Shown piece after piece: positions 9,410 to 17,106 of a stretch of 64,000 nucleotides of DNA (positions are counted from its first letter, which is position 1; each line of letters starts with the position of its first letter). The notes under the pieces were generated by a model. That model was not told the origin of the DNA, searched no databases, and saw only the letters and a list, made by a program, of their open reading frames with translations. The stretch lies in contig NZ_JOIX01000040.1 in the NCBI RefSeq assembly GCF_000720175.1, forward strand, positions 1 to 64,000. The letters are read 5' to 3'. The DNA is from Streptomyces sp. NRRL S-337. Its GTDB lineage: Bacteria; Actinomycetota; Actinomycetes; Streptomycetales; Streptomycetaceae. The position numbers and the translations under genes were made by a program.

Positions 9410-10030
9410 TCAGCCCGCCGGCGGCACCCCGGCGCCCGCCGCGGCCAGCCGCTTCTCCTCGCGCCGGGCCCGCCGCCGGCGCAGGTACCGGCGGATCCGC
9501 GACCACAGCATGACGATCACCACGATGCCCGTGAGCAGCAGCAGGGCCGCGAGGGACGCCGCGATCACCGGATGGAACACCGCGAAGACCACGATCCCGG
9601 CCACGCCCAGGTCCTCCAGCAGGCTCAGCACGATGTTGCTGGCCGGCTCCGGCGAGGTGTTCACCGCGATCCGGGTGCCCGCCTTGACCAAGTGGCTCAG
9701 CAGCGCCGTGGAGCCGCCCACCGCGCCCGCCGCCAGCTCGGGCAGCGACCCGTCGTGCCCGGCCAGCAGCGCCGCCACCACGCCGCCCGCGACCGGCCGG
9801 ACGACCGTGTGCACCGCGTCCCAGACCGAGTCGACGTAGGGGACCTTGTCGGCGATCGCCTCGACCAGGAAGAGCACCCCGGCCACGATCAGCACGTCGG
9901 GGCGCTGCAGCGCGGCGGGCACGTCGTCGGTGACGCCGGCGGTGCCGAGCAGGCCGAGGAGCAGGACGACGGCGTAGGCGTTGATCCCGCTCGCCCAGCC
10001 ACTGGTGAAAACCAAGGGAAGTACGGACAC
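9410..10030 (-). CDS. DUF4126 integral membrane protein
   Basis: A 206-residue membrane protein of the DUF4126 family, opening VSVLPLVFTSGWASGINAYA. It has hydrophobic segments near residues 5-30, 45-60, 75-90 and a strong one near 150-180, followed by a very basic C-terminus (RIRRYLRRRRARREEKR) that should be cytoplasmic. The function of the family is not established. The GTG at 10030 was chosen because family members begin right before the LVFTSGWASG motif; the longer frame upstream runs through repetitive G-rich DNA. It lies 70 bp downstream of the CrtI-like gene start, on the same strand. Confidence 0.75.
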   Translation of the reverse strand: MSVLPLVFTSGWASGINAYAVVLLLGLLGTAGVTDDVPAALQRPDVLIVAGVLFLVEAIADKVPYVDSVWDAVHTVVRPVAGGVVAALLAGHDGSLPELAAGAVGGSTALLSHLVKAGTRIAVNTSPEPASNIVLSLLEDLGVAGIVVFAVFHPVIAASLAALLLLTGIVVIVMLWSRIRRYLRRRRARREEKRLAAAGAGVPPAG

Positions 10031-10204
10031 GCCGCAGATGGTAGGCCGCCCGTGGGGCCCGGTGCTCAGTTTTGAGTATCCGTACTCAGACGGCCAGATG
10101 AGTAGGTACGCGGATGGGCGGACTGCCCCCCGGACGGAAGAGTGGGGGCCACGGAAGGGAAGCGGCGCCGCACCGCCGACACGGGGCGGCGGAGCGGCGC
10201 GGCT

Positions 10205-10350
10205 CCCGGACGTGACGGGGGAAGACGGGGGAACGACGGGGGAGTACGGGGGCTCCACGGGGGAGCACGGGGGAAACGCCGCCCTGGTCGGATCGACGGG
10301 GGAACGATCCGCGCCAGGGCGGCGCACTCTCCGGTGCGGGCCCGCGGGGG
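10205..10350. repeat. G-tract-rich intergenic repeats
   Basis: The 417-bp gap between the DUF4126 gene and tetR holds no credible gene. Its middle is a run of GGGGGA-type motifs: at least eight tracts of four or five G on the plus strand between 10210 and 10350, separated by short ACGA/TACG/CTCCAC spacers. Such tracts could form G-quadruplexes in plus-strand DNA. The rest of the gap holds two hairpins listed separately. Confidence 0.7.
10278..10323. terminator. Bulged hairpin downstream of tetR
   Basis: Outer arms GCCGCCCTGG (10278-10287) and CCAGGGCGGC (10314-10323) and inner arms GGATCG (10290-10295) and CGATCC (10305-10310) form a two-part stem with a small internal loop. It could act with the stronger hairpin at 10361-10395 as a terminator for the tetR operon. 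Confidence 0.5.
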
Positions 10351-10360
10351 AACACAAAGG

Positions 10361-10395
10361 AGTGCGCGCCGTACCTGACCAATACGGCGCGCACT
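10361..10395 (-). terminator. Terminator of the ABC-YhgE-TetR operon
   Basis: A perfect 13-bp stem (AGTGCGCGCCGTA at 10361-10373 with its complement at 10383-10395) has a 9-base loop. It lies about 50 bp beyond the tetR stop, as expected for the end of the minus-strand operon. Confidence 0.8.
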
Positions 10396-10447
10396 CGTCC
10401 ATTTCTGCGGTCGGTCCGCAGCTACCCGCGGCCGTCGTGGCCGGTCG

Positions 10448-11110
10448 TCACGGCCCTTCCGCGGAACGGCCGCTGACCCGGCCCTGCAGCAGCCGCGACA
10501 GCGCGGCGTGCACATCGTCGATCGACCGGTCCGGCTGGTACGACTGCCAGTCCAGGGCCGCCACCAGGACCATCCCGAACAGTGCCGAGGCGGTCAGCGG
10601 AATGTCGATCTCCTCGCTCAGCTCCTCCTGCTCGACCGCCTCGCGCAGCACGTTCTCCACGACCGTGATGGCCCGTTCCCGCACCACCATCAGCGTCGAC
10701 TGCCAGGCGCGGTTGGTGCGCCACAGCTCGGCGACGTAGAGCTGGGTCAGTGCCGGGTAACGGGAGATGAAGTCCAGACCGGCCCGGATCATCGCGTCCA
10801 GTGCGTCGATCCGGCTGCCGCCCCGGTCGGTGACCTCGTCGGCGGCCGCCTGCAAGGAGGTCGCCAGCAGCTCTATGCCGTGTCGCAGCAGCTCCTCGAA
10901 GAGAACGTTCTTGCTCGCGAAGTTGTAGTAGACGGTGCCCTTCGCGACCCCCGCCCGTTCGGCGATCTCGTCCACCGTGGTGGAGGAGAAGCCCTGTTCG
11001 GCGATGAGTGTGACCGCGGCTTCGAAGAGCTTGCGCCGGGTGGCGTCGCGGCGTGTGTTGGAGCTGTCCATGGAGGGGATTGTGCCGCTCTCCGGGGTGT
11101 GCGTGCTCAC
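10448..11110 (-). CDS. TetR-family transcriptional regulator
   Basis: A 220-residue regulator. Residues about 18-65 form the TetR DNA-binding domain (RRKLFEAAVTLIAEQGFSSTT, then VDEIAERAGVAKGTVYYNF); the C-terminal helices (SALFGMVLVAALDWQSYQPD) are the ligand and dimer domain. The GTG at 11110 overlaps the YhgE stop codon as GTGA and has a GGAG about ten bases upstream, so it is probably translated by coupling. An ATG 13 codons inside is an alternative. As the last gene of the ABC-YhgE-TetR operon it probably autoregulates through the palindrome at 14167-14188. The inducer is unknown; regulators next to YhgE/Pip proteins often respond to envelope stress or toxic compounds. Confidence 0.93.
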   Translation of the reverse strand: MSTHTPESGTIPSMDSSNTRRDATRRKLFEAAVTLIAEQGFSSTTVDEIAERAGVAKGTVYYNFASKNVLFEELLRHGIELLATSLQAAADEVTDRGGSRIDALDAMIRAGLDFISRYPALTQLYVAELWRTNRAWQSTLMVVRERAITVVENVLREAVEQEELSEEIDIPLTASALFGMVLVAALDWQSYQPDRSIDDVHAALSRLLQGRVSGRSAEGP

Positions 11111-13314
11111 AGGCTCAGCTCCGGGTGGAGGTCCTTCATCCGGACCACCTGGCGGCCACGGGCGGTCAGTGAGGTCAGCAGGAGCGCGCCGACGGTGAAG
11201 GCCGCCAGTATCGCACTGCCCTGCCATACGGGCGCGAGGTCGCCGCCGGTGATGAGCCGGCGCAGCCCCTCCACGATGTAACTCATCGGCAGATACGGGT
11301 GGATGGCGCCGAAGAAGCCGGGGCTGGTCTGCACCGGGTACGTGCCGCCGGCCGAGGTCAGCTGGAGCATCAGCAGCGCCAGCACCAGGATCCGGCCGGC
11401 CGGTCCGAACTGTGCGTTCAGCCACTGCACGATCGCCGAGAAACAGGCCGTGACCAGCACCAGGAAGCCGAGCGTGCCGGCCGCCCTGGCCATCTGCAGG
11501 CCGAGCCCGAAGTGCAGCACGGACATCAGAGCCGCGGTCTGCAGCACACCCACGCCGGCCACCGGCAGCCAGCCGGAGACCGCCACCCGCCAGGAGGAGG
11601 CGCCCATCGCCAGCGCCCGCCTGTTGAGCGGCTGGATCAGCATGTACGCCACCATGGCGCCGACCCACAGCGACAACGGGATGAAGTACGGCGCGAAGCC
11701 GGTGCCGTAGTTGGGCGCCTTGTGGGCGGCGCCGGAGGCCAGCTGCACCGGGTCGGACATCACCAGGGTGCGGGCGTCGCGCTCCTTCTTGCCGTAGTCG
11801 GGGATCTGCCTCGCCCCGTCGTTCAGCCCGCCGGCCAGCTTCTGTGAGCCGTCGGAGAGCTTGAACATGCCGCCGTCCAGGGTTTGCGCGCCGTCCTTGA
11901 GCTTGCCCACCCCGGAGTCGAGGTCCTGCATCCCGGCCGCGGCCCGGCCCGTGCCGTCGTGCAGCTGGTGCGCCCCGTCGTTCAGCCGGTCCGCGCCGGC
12001 GGCGAGCTTCGCATTGCCCGCGGCCAGCTTCCGGGCGCCCGCGGACACCTTGTGGGCACCGTCGTTGAGGTCGTTGATCTTCTTGACCGCGGCGTCCATG
12101 TCGGCGCCCAGGGTGGGGCCGCGCTGCGCCAGCTCGCTCGCCAGGCAGTGCAGGGTCTCCAGGTCCCGGCCCAGCCGGTCGAGGTTCTTCTGGTCGTGGA
12201 CGTAGCCGCTGACCTCCTCGGCCTTGTCCGCCGCGGTGGCCGCCTGGTCCTTGATCCGCTTCAGCTCGGCGCAGGAGGTGTCGAGGGTGACCCCGCTCTC
12301 ACAGCGCAGCCGGTAGTAGGTGGCGAGATGGTCGGAGATGCCGCGGGAGAGCTTGGCCCCCATGGAGGCCGCCGCGGGCAGCTTGTCCAGGTGGTCGTGG
12401 ACCGCCTGCGAGCCGTCCGCGACGAGCCGGGCGGCCTCGCCGATCTCCTTGCCGTGCGCCCGGACGAACGGTCCCACCTTGCCGACGACGCCGTTGACGG
12501 TGTCGGCCAGTTGCTGCGTCCCGTCGGCCACCTGCCCGGCGCCGTCGGCCAGTTGGCGCGAGCCGTCGGCGGCCGTGCCGGCGCCGCGGGCGAGGTCGCC
12601 GCTCCCCCGGGAGAGCCGCCCGGCGCCCGCGTTCAGGTCACCGAGGCCGGTGACGAGCCTGCCGCTGCCGTTCTTGGCGCTGCCCAGACCGTCGGCCAGT
12701 TTGCCGGCGCCGTCCTCGGCCTGCCCGATGCCGTCCTTGAGCCGGTCGGCGCCGTGCGCGGCCTGCTCGGTCCTGCCGTGCAGCGTCGAGAACGAGACGA
12801 AGATCTTGTCGAGGAAGGTGCGCGACGACTTCGCCGAGGCCGCCGCGCGCACCTCGGAGAACACCGTCCGGGAGATCTGCCCGACGATGTAGTTGTTCGC
12901 GTCGTTCGTGCGCACCTTGAGTGCGCCGGTCTCCGGGTGGTCGCCCGAACTGGAGGCGATCCGCCGGCTGAAGTCCTTCGGGATGGACAGCGACAGGTAG
13001 TACGTGCCGTCCTCGACGCCCCGGGCGGCCTCCGCGGCGCCCACCGGGTGCCAGTCGAAGGTGTGGCTGTCCGCGAGGCCGTCGACGATGCTGTCGCCCG
13101 CGGAGAGGTGCTTCCCGCCGGCCTCGGCACCCTTGTCCTCGTTGACCAGCGCGACCGGTATCTTGTCCAGCCGCCCGTACGGGTCCCAGAAGGACCACAG
13201 GTAGAGCGCGCCGTACAACAGCGGCAGGAGCAGCAGTGCGGCCAGTGCGGCGCGCGGCAGCTTCCCCCTCCCGAACCGCTTCAGCTCAAGCGCGGCCAGC
13301 CTCGGCGAGCGCAT
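11107..13314 (-). CDS. YhgE/Pip family membrane protein
   Basis: A 735-residue protein of the YhgE/Pip class (ABC-2-related; includes the phage infection protein family). One helix lies near residues 19-42, then a large extracytoplasmic region of roughly 500 residues, then about five helices (from YFIPLSLWVGAMVAYML to ILAAFTVGALLLTSL). The middle has many glycine-spaced repeats of the form LADGAGQVADG / LAAGADRLNDG, typical of the family and probably an elongated helical stalk. Its start overlaps the end of the ATPase gene by 29 bp and its stop overlaps tetR by 4 bp. The family includes ESX/type VII-associated and MMPL-like export partners, but no secretion genes are nearby, so the role here is unproven. 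Confidence 0.9.
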   Translation of the reverse strand: MRSPRLAALELKRFGRGKLPRAALAALLLLPLLYGALYLWSFWDPYGRLDKIPVALVNEDKGAEAGGKHLSAGDSIVDGLADSHTFDWHPVGAAEAARGVEDGTYYLSLSIPKDFSRRIASSSGDHPETGALKVRTNDANNYIVGQISRTVFSEVRAAASAKSSRTFLDKIFVSFSTLHGRTEQAAHGADRLKDGIGQAEDGAGKLADGLGSAKNGSGRLVTGLGDLNAGAGRLSRGSGDLARGAGTAADGSRQLADGAGQVADGTQQLADTVNGVVGKVGPFVRAHGKEIGEAARLVADGSQAVHDHLDKLPAAASMGAKLSRGISDHLATYYRLRCESGVTLDTSCAELKRIKDQAATAADKAEEVSGYVHDQKNLDRLGRDLETLHCLASELAQRGPTLGADMDAAVKKINDLNDGAHKVSAGARKLAAGNAKLAAGADRLNDGAHQLHDGTGRAAAGMQDLDSGVGKLKDGAQTLDGGMFKLSDGSQKLAGGLNDGARQIPDYGKKERDARTLVMSDPVQLASGAAHKAPNYGTGFAPYFIPLSLWVGAMVAYMLIQPLNRRALAMGASSWRVAVSGWLPVAGVGVLQTAALMSVLHFGLGLQMARAAGTLGFLVLVTACFSAIVQWLNAQFGPAGRILVLALLMLQLTSAGGTYPVQTSPGFFGAIHPYLPMSYIVEGLRRLITGGDLAPVWQGSAILAAFTVGALLLTSLTARGRQVVRMKDLHPELSL

Positions 13315-14155
13315 CGGCCGCCCCCTCCTCGTCGTCCTTCGCCTCGCCGTCGCCGTCCCCGGCGGACGGCTCCCCGGGCTCCTGTGCGGGGGGCCGTGCG
13401 CCGGTGTCCCGCCCGTCTGCGGCGTCCTGCCCGCCGGCCCGCTCCGGGCGGTTGCCGGTCCGGACCAGCACCACGTCCGCGCCGTCCCCGGGCGGCTCGC
13501 TGCACACCGCGAGGACGGTCGTGCCGGCCGCGGCGATGCCGCGCAGCATCTCCCAGGCGGCGGTGCGCTCCTCGGCGGACAGCTTCAGGTCGGTGTCGTC
13601 GACGGCCAGCAGCCGGGGCCGGCCGATCATCGCGAGCGCCACGGAGAGCCGCAGCGCCTCCAGCCGCTCCAGGTCGCGCACCGACGTACGGATCCCCTTG
13701 GGCAGTGCCGCGAGGTCGAGCCCGGCCGTCGCCAGCGCGTCGTCCACCAGGGCGCGGGCCTCGGCCCGGCGCTCCCGGCGCGGCCGCAGCAGGGCGCGCA
13801 GCGAACCGCCGAACCGGCCCTGCAACAGGGCGCGTTCGCGCAGGTGCTCACCTACGGTCAGGGCAGGTTCGAGATCGGCGATCCCGGGCACATGCGCGAG
13901 TGCGGTGACCGACCGGACCGCGGCCTTCTTCTTGGGCAGCGCCAGCCCGCCGATCCCGGCGGTGCCCTCGGCGGACTTCATCCGGCCGGTGAGTGCGAGC
14001 AGCAGGCACGTACGGCCCGAGCCCGACGGGCCCTGTACGGCGATCAGCGAGCCGGGGCCGGCCGTGATGTCGACGTTCCGGAACGCCCAGCCGCGGGGGC
14101 CCTTGACCCCGAACCGCTCGGCCGTGAGCGCCGCCCCGTGCGGGGTGCTGTCCAC
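13286..14155 (-). CDS. Degenerate ABC-type ATP-binding protein
   Basis: A 289-residue ABC ATPase-like protein, first gene of the operon with YhgE and TetR. The Walker A loop reads GPSGSGRT (residues 42-49), with Arg in place of the near-universal Lys. No LSGGQ signature is present where it should be (VRDLERLEALRLSVALA, about 159-175). The Walker B ends LLAVDD rather than DE, so the catalytic Glu is Asp. The last 70 residues are an acidic, low-complexity tail. The protein may bind nucleotide weakly or be only structural. The GTG start at 14155 has AGGGAGGGG seven bases upstream. The frame is intact, so it is not an obvious pseudogene. Confidence 0.85.
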   Translation of the reverse strand: MDSTPHGAALTAERFGVKGPRGWAFRNVDITAGPGSLIAVQGPSGSGRTCLLLALTGRMKSAEGTAGIGGLALPKKKAAVRSVTALAHVPGIADLEPALTVGEHLRERALLQGRFGGSLRALLRPRRERRAEARALVDDALATAGLDLAALPKGIRTSVRDLERLEALRLSVALAMIGRPRLLAVDDTDLKLSAEERTAAWEMLRGIAAAGTTVLAVCSEPPGDGADVVLVRTGNRPERAGGQDAADGRDTGARPPAQEPGEPSAGDGDGEAKDDEEGAADALAEAGRA

Positions 14156-14166
14156 GATCCCCTCCC

Positions 14167-14188
14167 TTGCACTGACTGGTCAGTGCAA
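14167..14188. promoter_or_regulatory. TetR-type operator
   Basis: Two 10-bp arms, TTGCACTGAC (14167-14176) and GTCAGTGCAA (14179-14188), are perfect inverted repeats separated by two bases. The site sits 12 bp ahead of the start codon of the ABC-YhgE-TetR operon and just downstream of a -10-like CATACT (14196-14191 on the minus strand). Size and placement suit binding by the operon's own TetR protein as an autorepressor. Confidence 0.8.
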
Positions 14189-14405
14189 AAAGTATGCAGC
14201 ATCCCACCCCGCGTTCCGCAAGGGGGTCCGGTGGACCGGTTCGGGCCGGGAATCGTCCGCGCTTGCCCCGCTCCACGCGAAATTCGCCGTCCGGCCGGGG
14301 AAGTGCAGGTCAGGGCCGATTGTCAGTGGTGTGCCGCACGATGGGGTCAGACGGGCCGAATCAGCGTTCGGCCCCGAACCGGCATGTGACGACAGGAGGT
14401 TCGTC

Positions 14406-14921
14406 ATGGCAGCTCGTCCCACCGGGGCCAGTTCCGCTGCGTACGGTCCCCCGAGCGATGTCCACCCCGTCCTGCGCCGGGCGGCCGCACCACCCGCCGC
14501 CCTGGCCCTGCTCGCCCAGGCCCAGCAGGGTCTCGAAGAAGCGCGGACCCTGAACGCCCCCAACGAGCGGTTCGCCACCGCCCATCTGGCCGCGCTGCGC
14601 ACCGCAGCCGCCGTCCTCGCCGTGCGCGCCCGTCCGGAGCCCACCCTACGCCGCAGGCCGGGCACCGCTCCGCGCCGCGGCCGCCGGGAAAGCATCCGCA
14701 GCGCCTGGGACCTCCTCCCCGAGGTCGCGCCCGAACTCACCGAGTGGAGCGCCCTGTTCGCCTCCGGCGCCGCCCGCCGGGCCCGGGCCGAGGCCGGGAT
14801 AGCCGGCGCGGCCAGCAGCCGGGACGCCGACGACCTCCTGCGGGACGTCGCCATGTTCCTGCGCCTGGTCGAACGGATGCTGCTCCTCCAGCCACCGCTG
14901 CCGCCCCAGCGGGCGGGGTGA
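14406..14921 (+). CDS. SAV_6107-type HEPN domain protein
   Basis: A 171-residue, mostly alpha-helical protein resembling the SAV_6107 HEPN family of Streptomyces. Helices run from HPVLRRAAAPPAALALLAQAQ through GLEEARTLNAPNERFATAHLAALRTAAAVLAVRARPEP, then ESIRSAWDLLPEVAPELTEWSALF and a final DDLLRDVAMFLRLVERMLLL. The segment ERFATAH contains R55-x4-H60, the spacing of the HEPN ribonuclease motif Rx4-6H. No nucleotidyltransferase (MNT) antitoxin is adjacent, so it is not a standard HEPN-MNT pair. The ATG has a clear AGGAGG site eight bases upstream. Start and family are secure; enzymatic activity is inference. Confidence 0.8.
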   Translation: MAARPTGASSAAYGPPSDVHPVLRRAAAPPAALALLAQAQQGLEEARTLNAPNERFATAHLAALRTAAAVLAVRARPEPTLRRRPGTAPRRGRRESIRSAWDLLPEVAPELTEWSALFASGAARRARAEAGIAGAASSRDADDLLRDVAMFLRLVERMLLLQPPLPPQRAG

Positions 14922-15151
14922 GCGGGCCGCCGTAAGGGAAGCGCGGGGCGTCACCGGCGGAGCGAGCGGGCCGCCGGCGGCGGGCCCCGGGGCTGGGCGG
15001 GGGAGCGTCACGGACGGGCCGCGAGGCCCGGCGGGGCGGGCTGAGCAGGCCCTCACCCACTCCGCGGGGCTCCGTGGACGGCGGACGGCGCGGGACGGAA
15101 TAGGGTGGTGGACGACTGGATGTTCATGCCCCCGCCGAGGAGCCACCCGCC

Positions 15152-15907
15152 GTGTCTGACCCGCTGCGCCCGCGCGCATCCCTTCGTACCGCCGTGGTCT
15201 GGGACGTCCTGAAGGACGCCCTGGAGCGCCGGGTCAAGGCGGCCGGGCGCGACGCCCTGGACGTTCTCGACACCGGCGGCGGCACCGGCAACTTCGCCGT
15301 GCCGGTCGCCCGCCTCGGTCACCACGTCACGGTCGTCGACCCCAGCCCCAACGCCCTCTTCGCCCTGGAGCGCCGGGCCGCGGAGGCCGGCGTCGCCGAC
15401 CGGATCCGGGCCGTCCAGGGCGACGCCCACGGCCTGTTCGACGTGGTCGAGCGCGGTGGCTACGACACCGTGCTCTGCCACGGCGTGCTGGAGTACGTCG
15501 ACGACCCGGCCGAGGGCATCCGCAACGCCGTCGACGCGCTGCGCCCGGCCGGCACCCTCAGCCTGCTCGCGGCCGGCCTCGGCGGTGCCGTGCTCGCCCG
15601 CGCCCTGGCCGGCCACTTCACCGAGGCCCACCAGGCCCTCACCGACCCGGCCGGCCGCTGGGGCGAGGGCGACCCGGTGCCCCGCCGGTTCACCGCCGAA
15701 CAGCTCACCGGCCTGGTCGCCGCCACCGGCCTGCAGGTCGGTGCGGTGCACGGTGTCCGGGTCTTCGCCGACCTGGTTCCGGGCGTACTCGTCGACACCG
15801 AGCCGGGCGCCATGGACGCCCTGCTGAAGCTGGAGGCGGCCGCCGCCGAGCAGCCCGCCTTCCACGCCGTCGCGACCCAGCTGCACGTCCTCGCCGAGCG
15901 CGACTGA
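15152..15907 (+). CDS. Class I SAM-dependent methyltransferase
   Basis: A 251-residue Rossmann methyltransferase. Motif I is VLDTGGGTGNFAVPVARLG (about residues 38-56), motif II is VTVVDPSPNALFAL (acidic Asp for the ribose), motif III RIRAVQGDA, and motif IV YDTVLCHGVLEYVDDP. The C-terminal part (RRFTAEQLTGLVAATGL) is common in small-molecule methyltransferases. The substrate cannot be read from the sequence. The GTG start has GAGGAG about 11 bases upstream. It sits between the HEPN gene and the DUF3040 gene, on the same strand, with wide gaps that suggest separate transcription. Confidence 0.88.
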   Translation: MSDPLRPRASLRTAVVWDVLKDALERRVKAAGRDALDVLDTGGGTGNFAVPVARLGHHVTVVDPSPNALFALERRAAEAGVADRIRAVQGDAHGLFDVVERGGYDTVLCHGVLEYVDDPAEGIRNAVDALRPAGTLSLLAAGLGGAVLARALAGHFTEAHQALTDPAGRWGEGDPVPRRFTAEQLTGLVAATGLQVGAVHGVRVFADLVPGVLVDTEPGAMDALLKLEAAAAEQPAFHAVATQLHVLAERD

Positions 15908-16086
15908 CCGGGGAGCGGGCCCGGCCGGCTGCGTGCGGTCGGCCACAGGCCACCCGATCAGCCCCTTGGCCCCGTATGATCGGTGTACGACGTTCCGGCA
16001 TGACGGACAGGCGGGTGGGGAATGCACGCAGCATCACCCCCGGTCGCCACGGCGGCCCGGACAGTGAACTGGCGTCGAGGGGCGGG

Positions 16087-16115
16087 TTTCACGGGGGCGA
16101 TTCCCTGCCTATCCT
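16087..16115 (+). promoter_or_regulatory. Candidate promoter of the DUF3040 gene
   Basis: TTTCAC (16087-16092) and TATCCT (16110-16115) are 17 bases apart, about 50 bp ahead of the GTG. Sequence inference only. Confidence 0.4.
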
Positions 16116-16166
16116 GAAAGGGTCGCACCCCGGTCGCCCCCCGCGACCGACGAGTAGGAGGACTCC

Positions 16167-16562
16167 GTGCCGCTCTCGGAGCACGAGCAGCGCATGCTCG
16201 AGCAAATGGAGCGAGCGCTGTACGCCGAAGATCCCAAGTTCGCGACAGCGCTTGAGGGAAGCGGGCTGCGTACGTACACCCGGCGACGGGTCTACCAAGC
16301 GGTCGCGGGCTTCCTGGTGGGTATCGCCCTGCTCATGGCCGGCATGGTCGCGCAGCAGATCTGGATCAGCGTGGTCGGATTCCTCGTGATGCTCGGTTGT
16401 GCCGTGTTGGCGGTCACCGGGTGGCGCAAGGCGCCCAAGCCCGGTGAACAGCGCGCCGGAGCCGAGGGCCCGGCGCGGCGTCAGGCCCGGCCGCGGCGCT
16501 CGATGATGAACCGCATCGAGGACCGCTGGCAGCGCCGCCGCGACGAGCAGCAGGGCCACTGA
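16167..16562 (+). CDS. DUF3040 small membrane protein
   Basis: A 131-residue protein with the DUF3040 opening PLSEHEQRMLEQMERALYAED, two adjacent membrane helices (about residues 47-66 and 68-88) and a basic, hydrophilic C-terminus (RRSMMNRIEDRWQRRRDEQQ). The family is widespread in actinobacteria, and the function is unknown. The GTG start follows TAGGAGG by six bases, an excellent site. Its placement just before the cell-wall genes is typical of Streptomyces. A strong hairpin follows the stop. Confidence 0.9.
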   Translation: MPLSEHEQRMLEQMERALYAEDPKFATALEGSGLRTYTRRRVYQAVAGFLVGIALLMAGMVAQQIWISVVGFLVMLGCAVLAVTGWRKAPKPGEQRAGAEGPARRQARPRRSMMNRIEDRWQRRRDEQQGH

Positions 16563-16616
16563 CCCCGCTCCGAACGTCCTCCTCCTGACGCGCCGTCGCC
16601 GCGTCACCGGTCTTCC

Positions 16617-16655
16617 GTGCTGTGGCCGCCCGATCCCTTCGGGCGGCCACAGCAC
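16617..16655. terminator. Strong terminator after the DUF3040 gene
   Basis: A perfect 17-bp stem (16617-16633 with 16639-16655) closes a 5-base loop. It follows the DUF3040 stop by 55 bp. The TgpA operon ends at 17107 on the other strand, so it could also act on readthrough from that side. Confidence 0.85.
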
Positions 16656-17106
16656 GTTCTGCTCTCGCCGGCAGGTTTTGCTGCCGCCGATATGGTGTGC
16701 CGCCGGCAGGTTTTGCTGCCGCGCTGTGCCGTGCCAGCAGGCGGTATGGCCGCGCCGGGCCAGCTGGGTACGGCCGCGCCGGGTGGCATGGCCGTACCGG
16801 CCCCGCTGGCCCCCTACCGGCCCCGCCGACCGTCGCGGCCTGACCGGGCGTCGCGTTCTCCCCGGCGTCGGGCCCCCGCCGACCGTCGCGGCCCTGCCGA
16901 GTCCCTGGCCCTGCCGAGTCCCTGGCCCTGCCGAGTCCCTGGCCCTGGCGAGCACTCTGGCCCCACCGGCTGTCCCCGGCCCTTGGCCCTGCTGGACGTC
17001 GCGGACCGCTGCACGACGCCCTGGGCCCGTCCGACGGACGCGCGCCTCGCCCTGGCCCCGCGCCACGCCCCGGACGCCCTCTGTGGCCGGGCGCCGCCCC
17101 TGCCCC
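16656..17106. repeat. Repeat-rich convergent intergenic region
   Basis: No gene is supported here. It holds two copies of CGCCGGCAGGTTTTGCTGCC (16666-16685 and 16701-16720), each with its own inverted repeat (GGCAG...CTGCC around TTTTG). It also holds three exact tandem copies of the 17-mer CCCTGCCGAGTCCCTGG (16892-16942) plus a partial fourth, and scattered repeats of GCCGACCGTCGCGG and GTACCGGCCCCG-like segments. The region lies between the 3' ends of the DUF3040 and TgpA genes. Confidence 0.75.

Noticed and set aside
9981..10739. 252-codon plus-strand frame over the DUF4126-tetR gap
   Set aside because: It crosses the G-tract repeats and both hairpins and then becomes antisense to tetR; no start signal.
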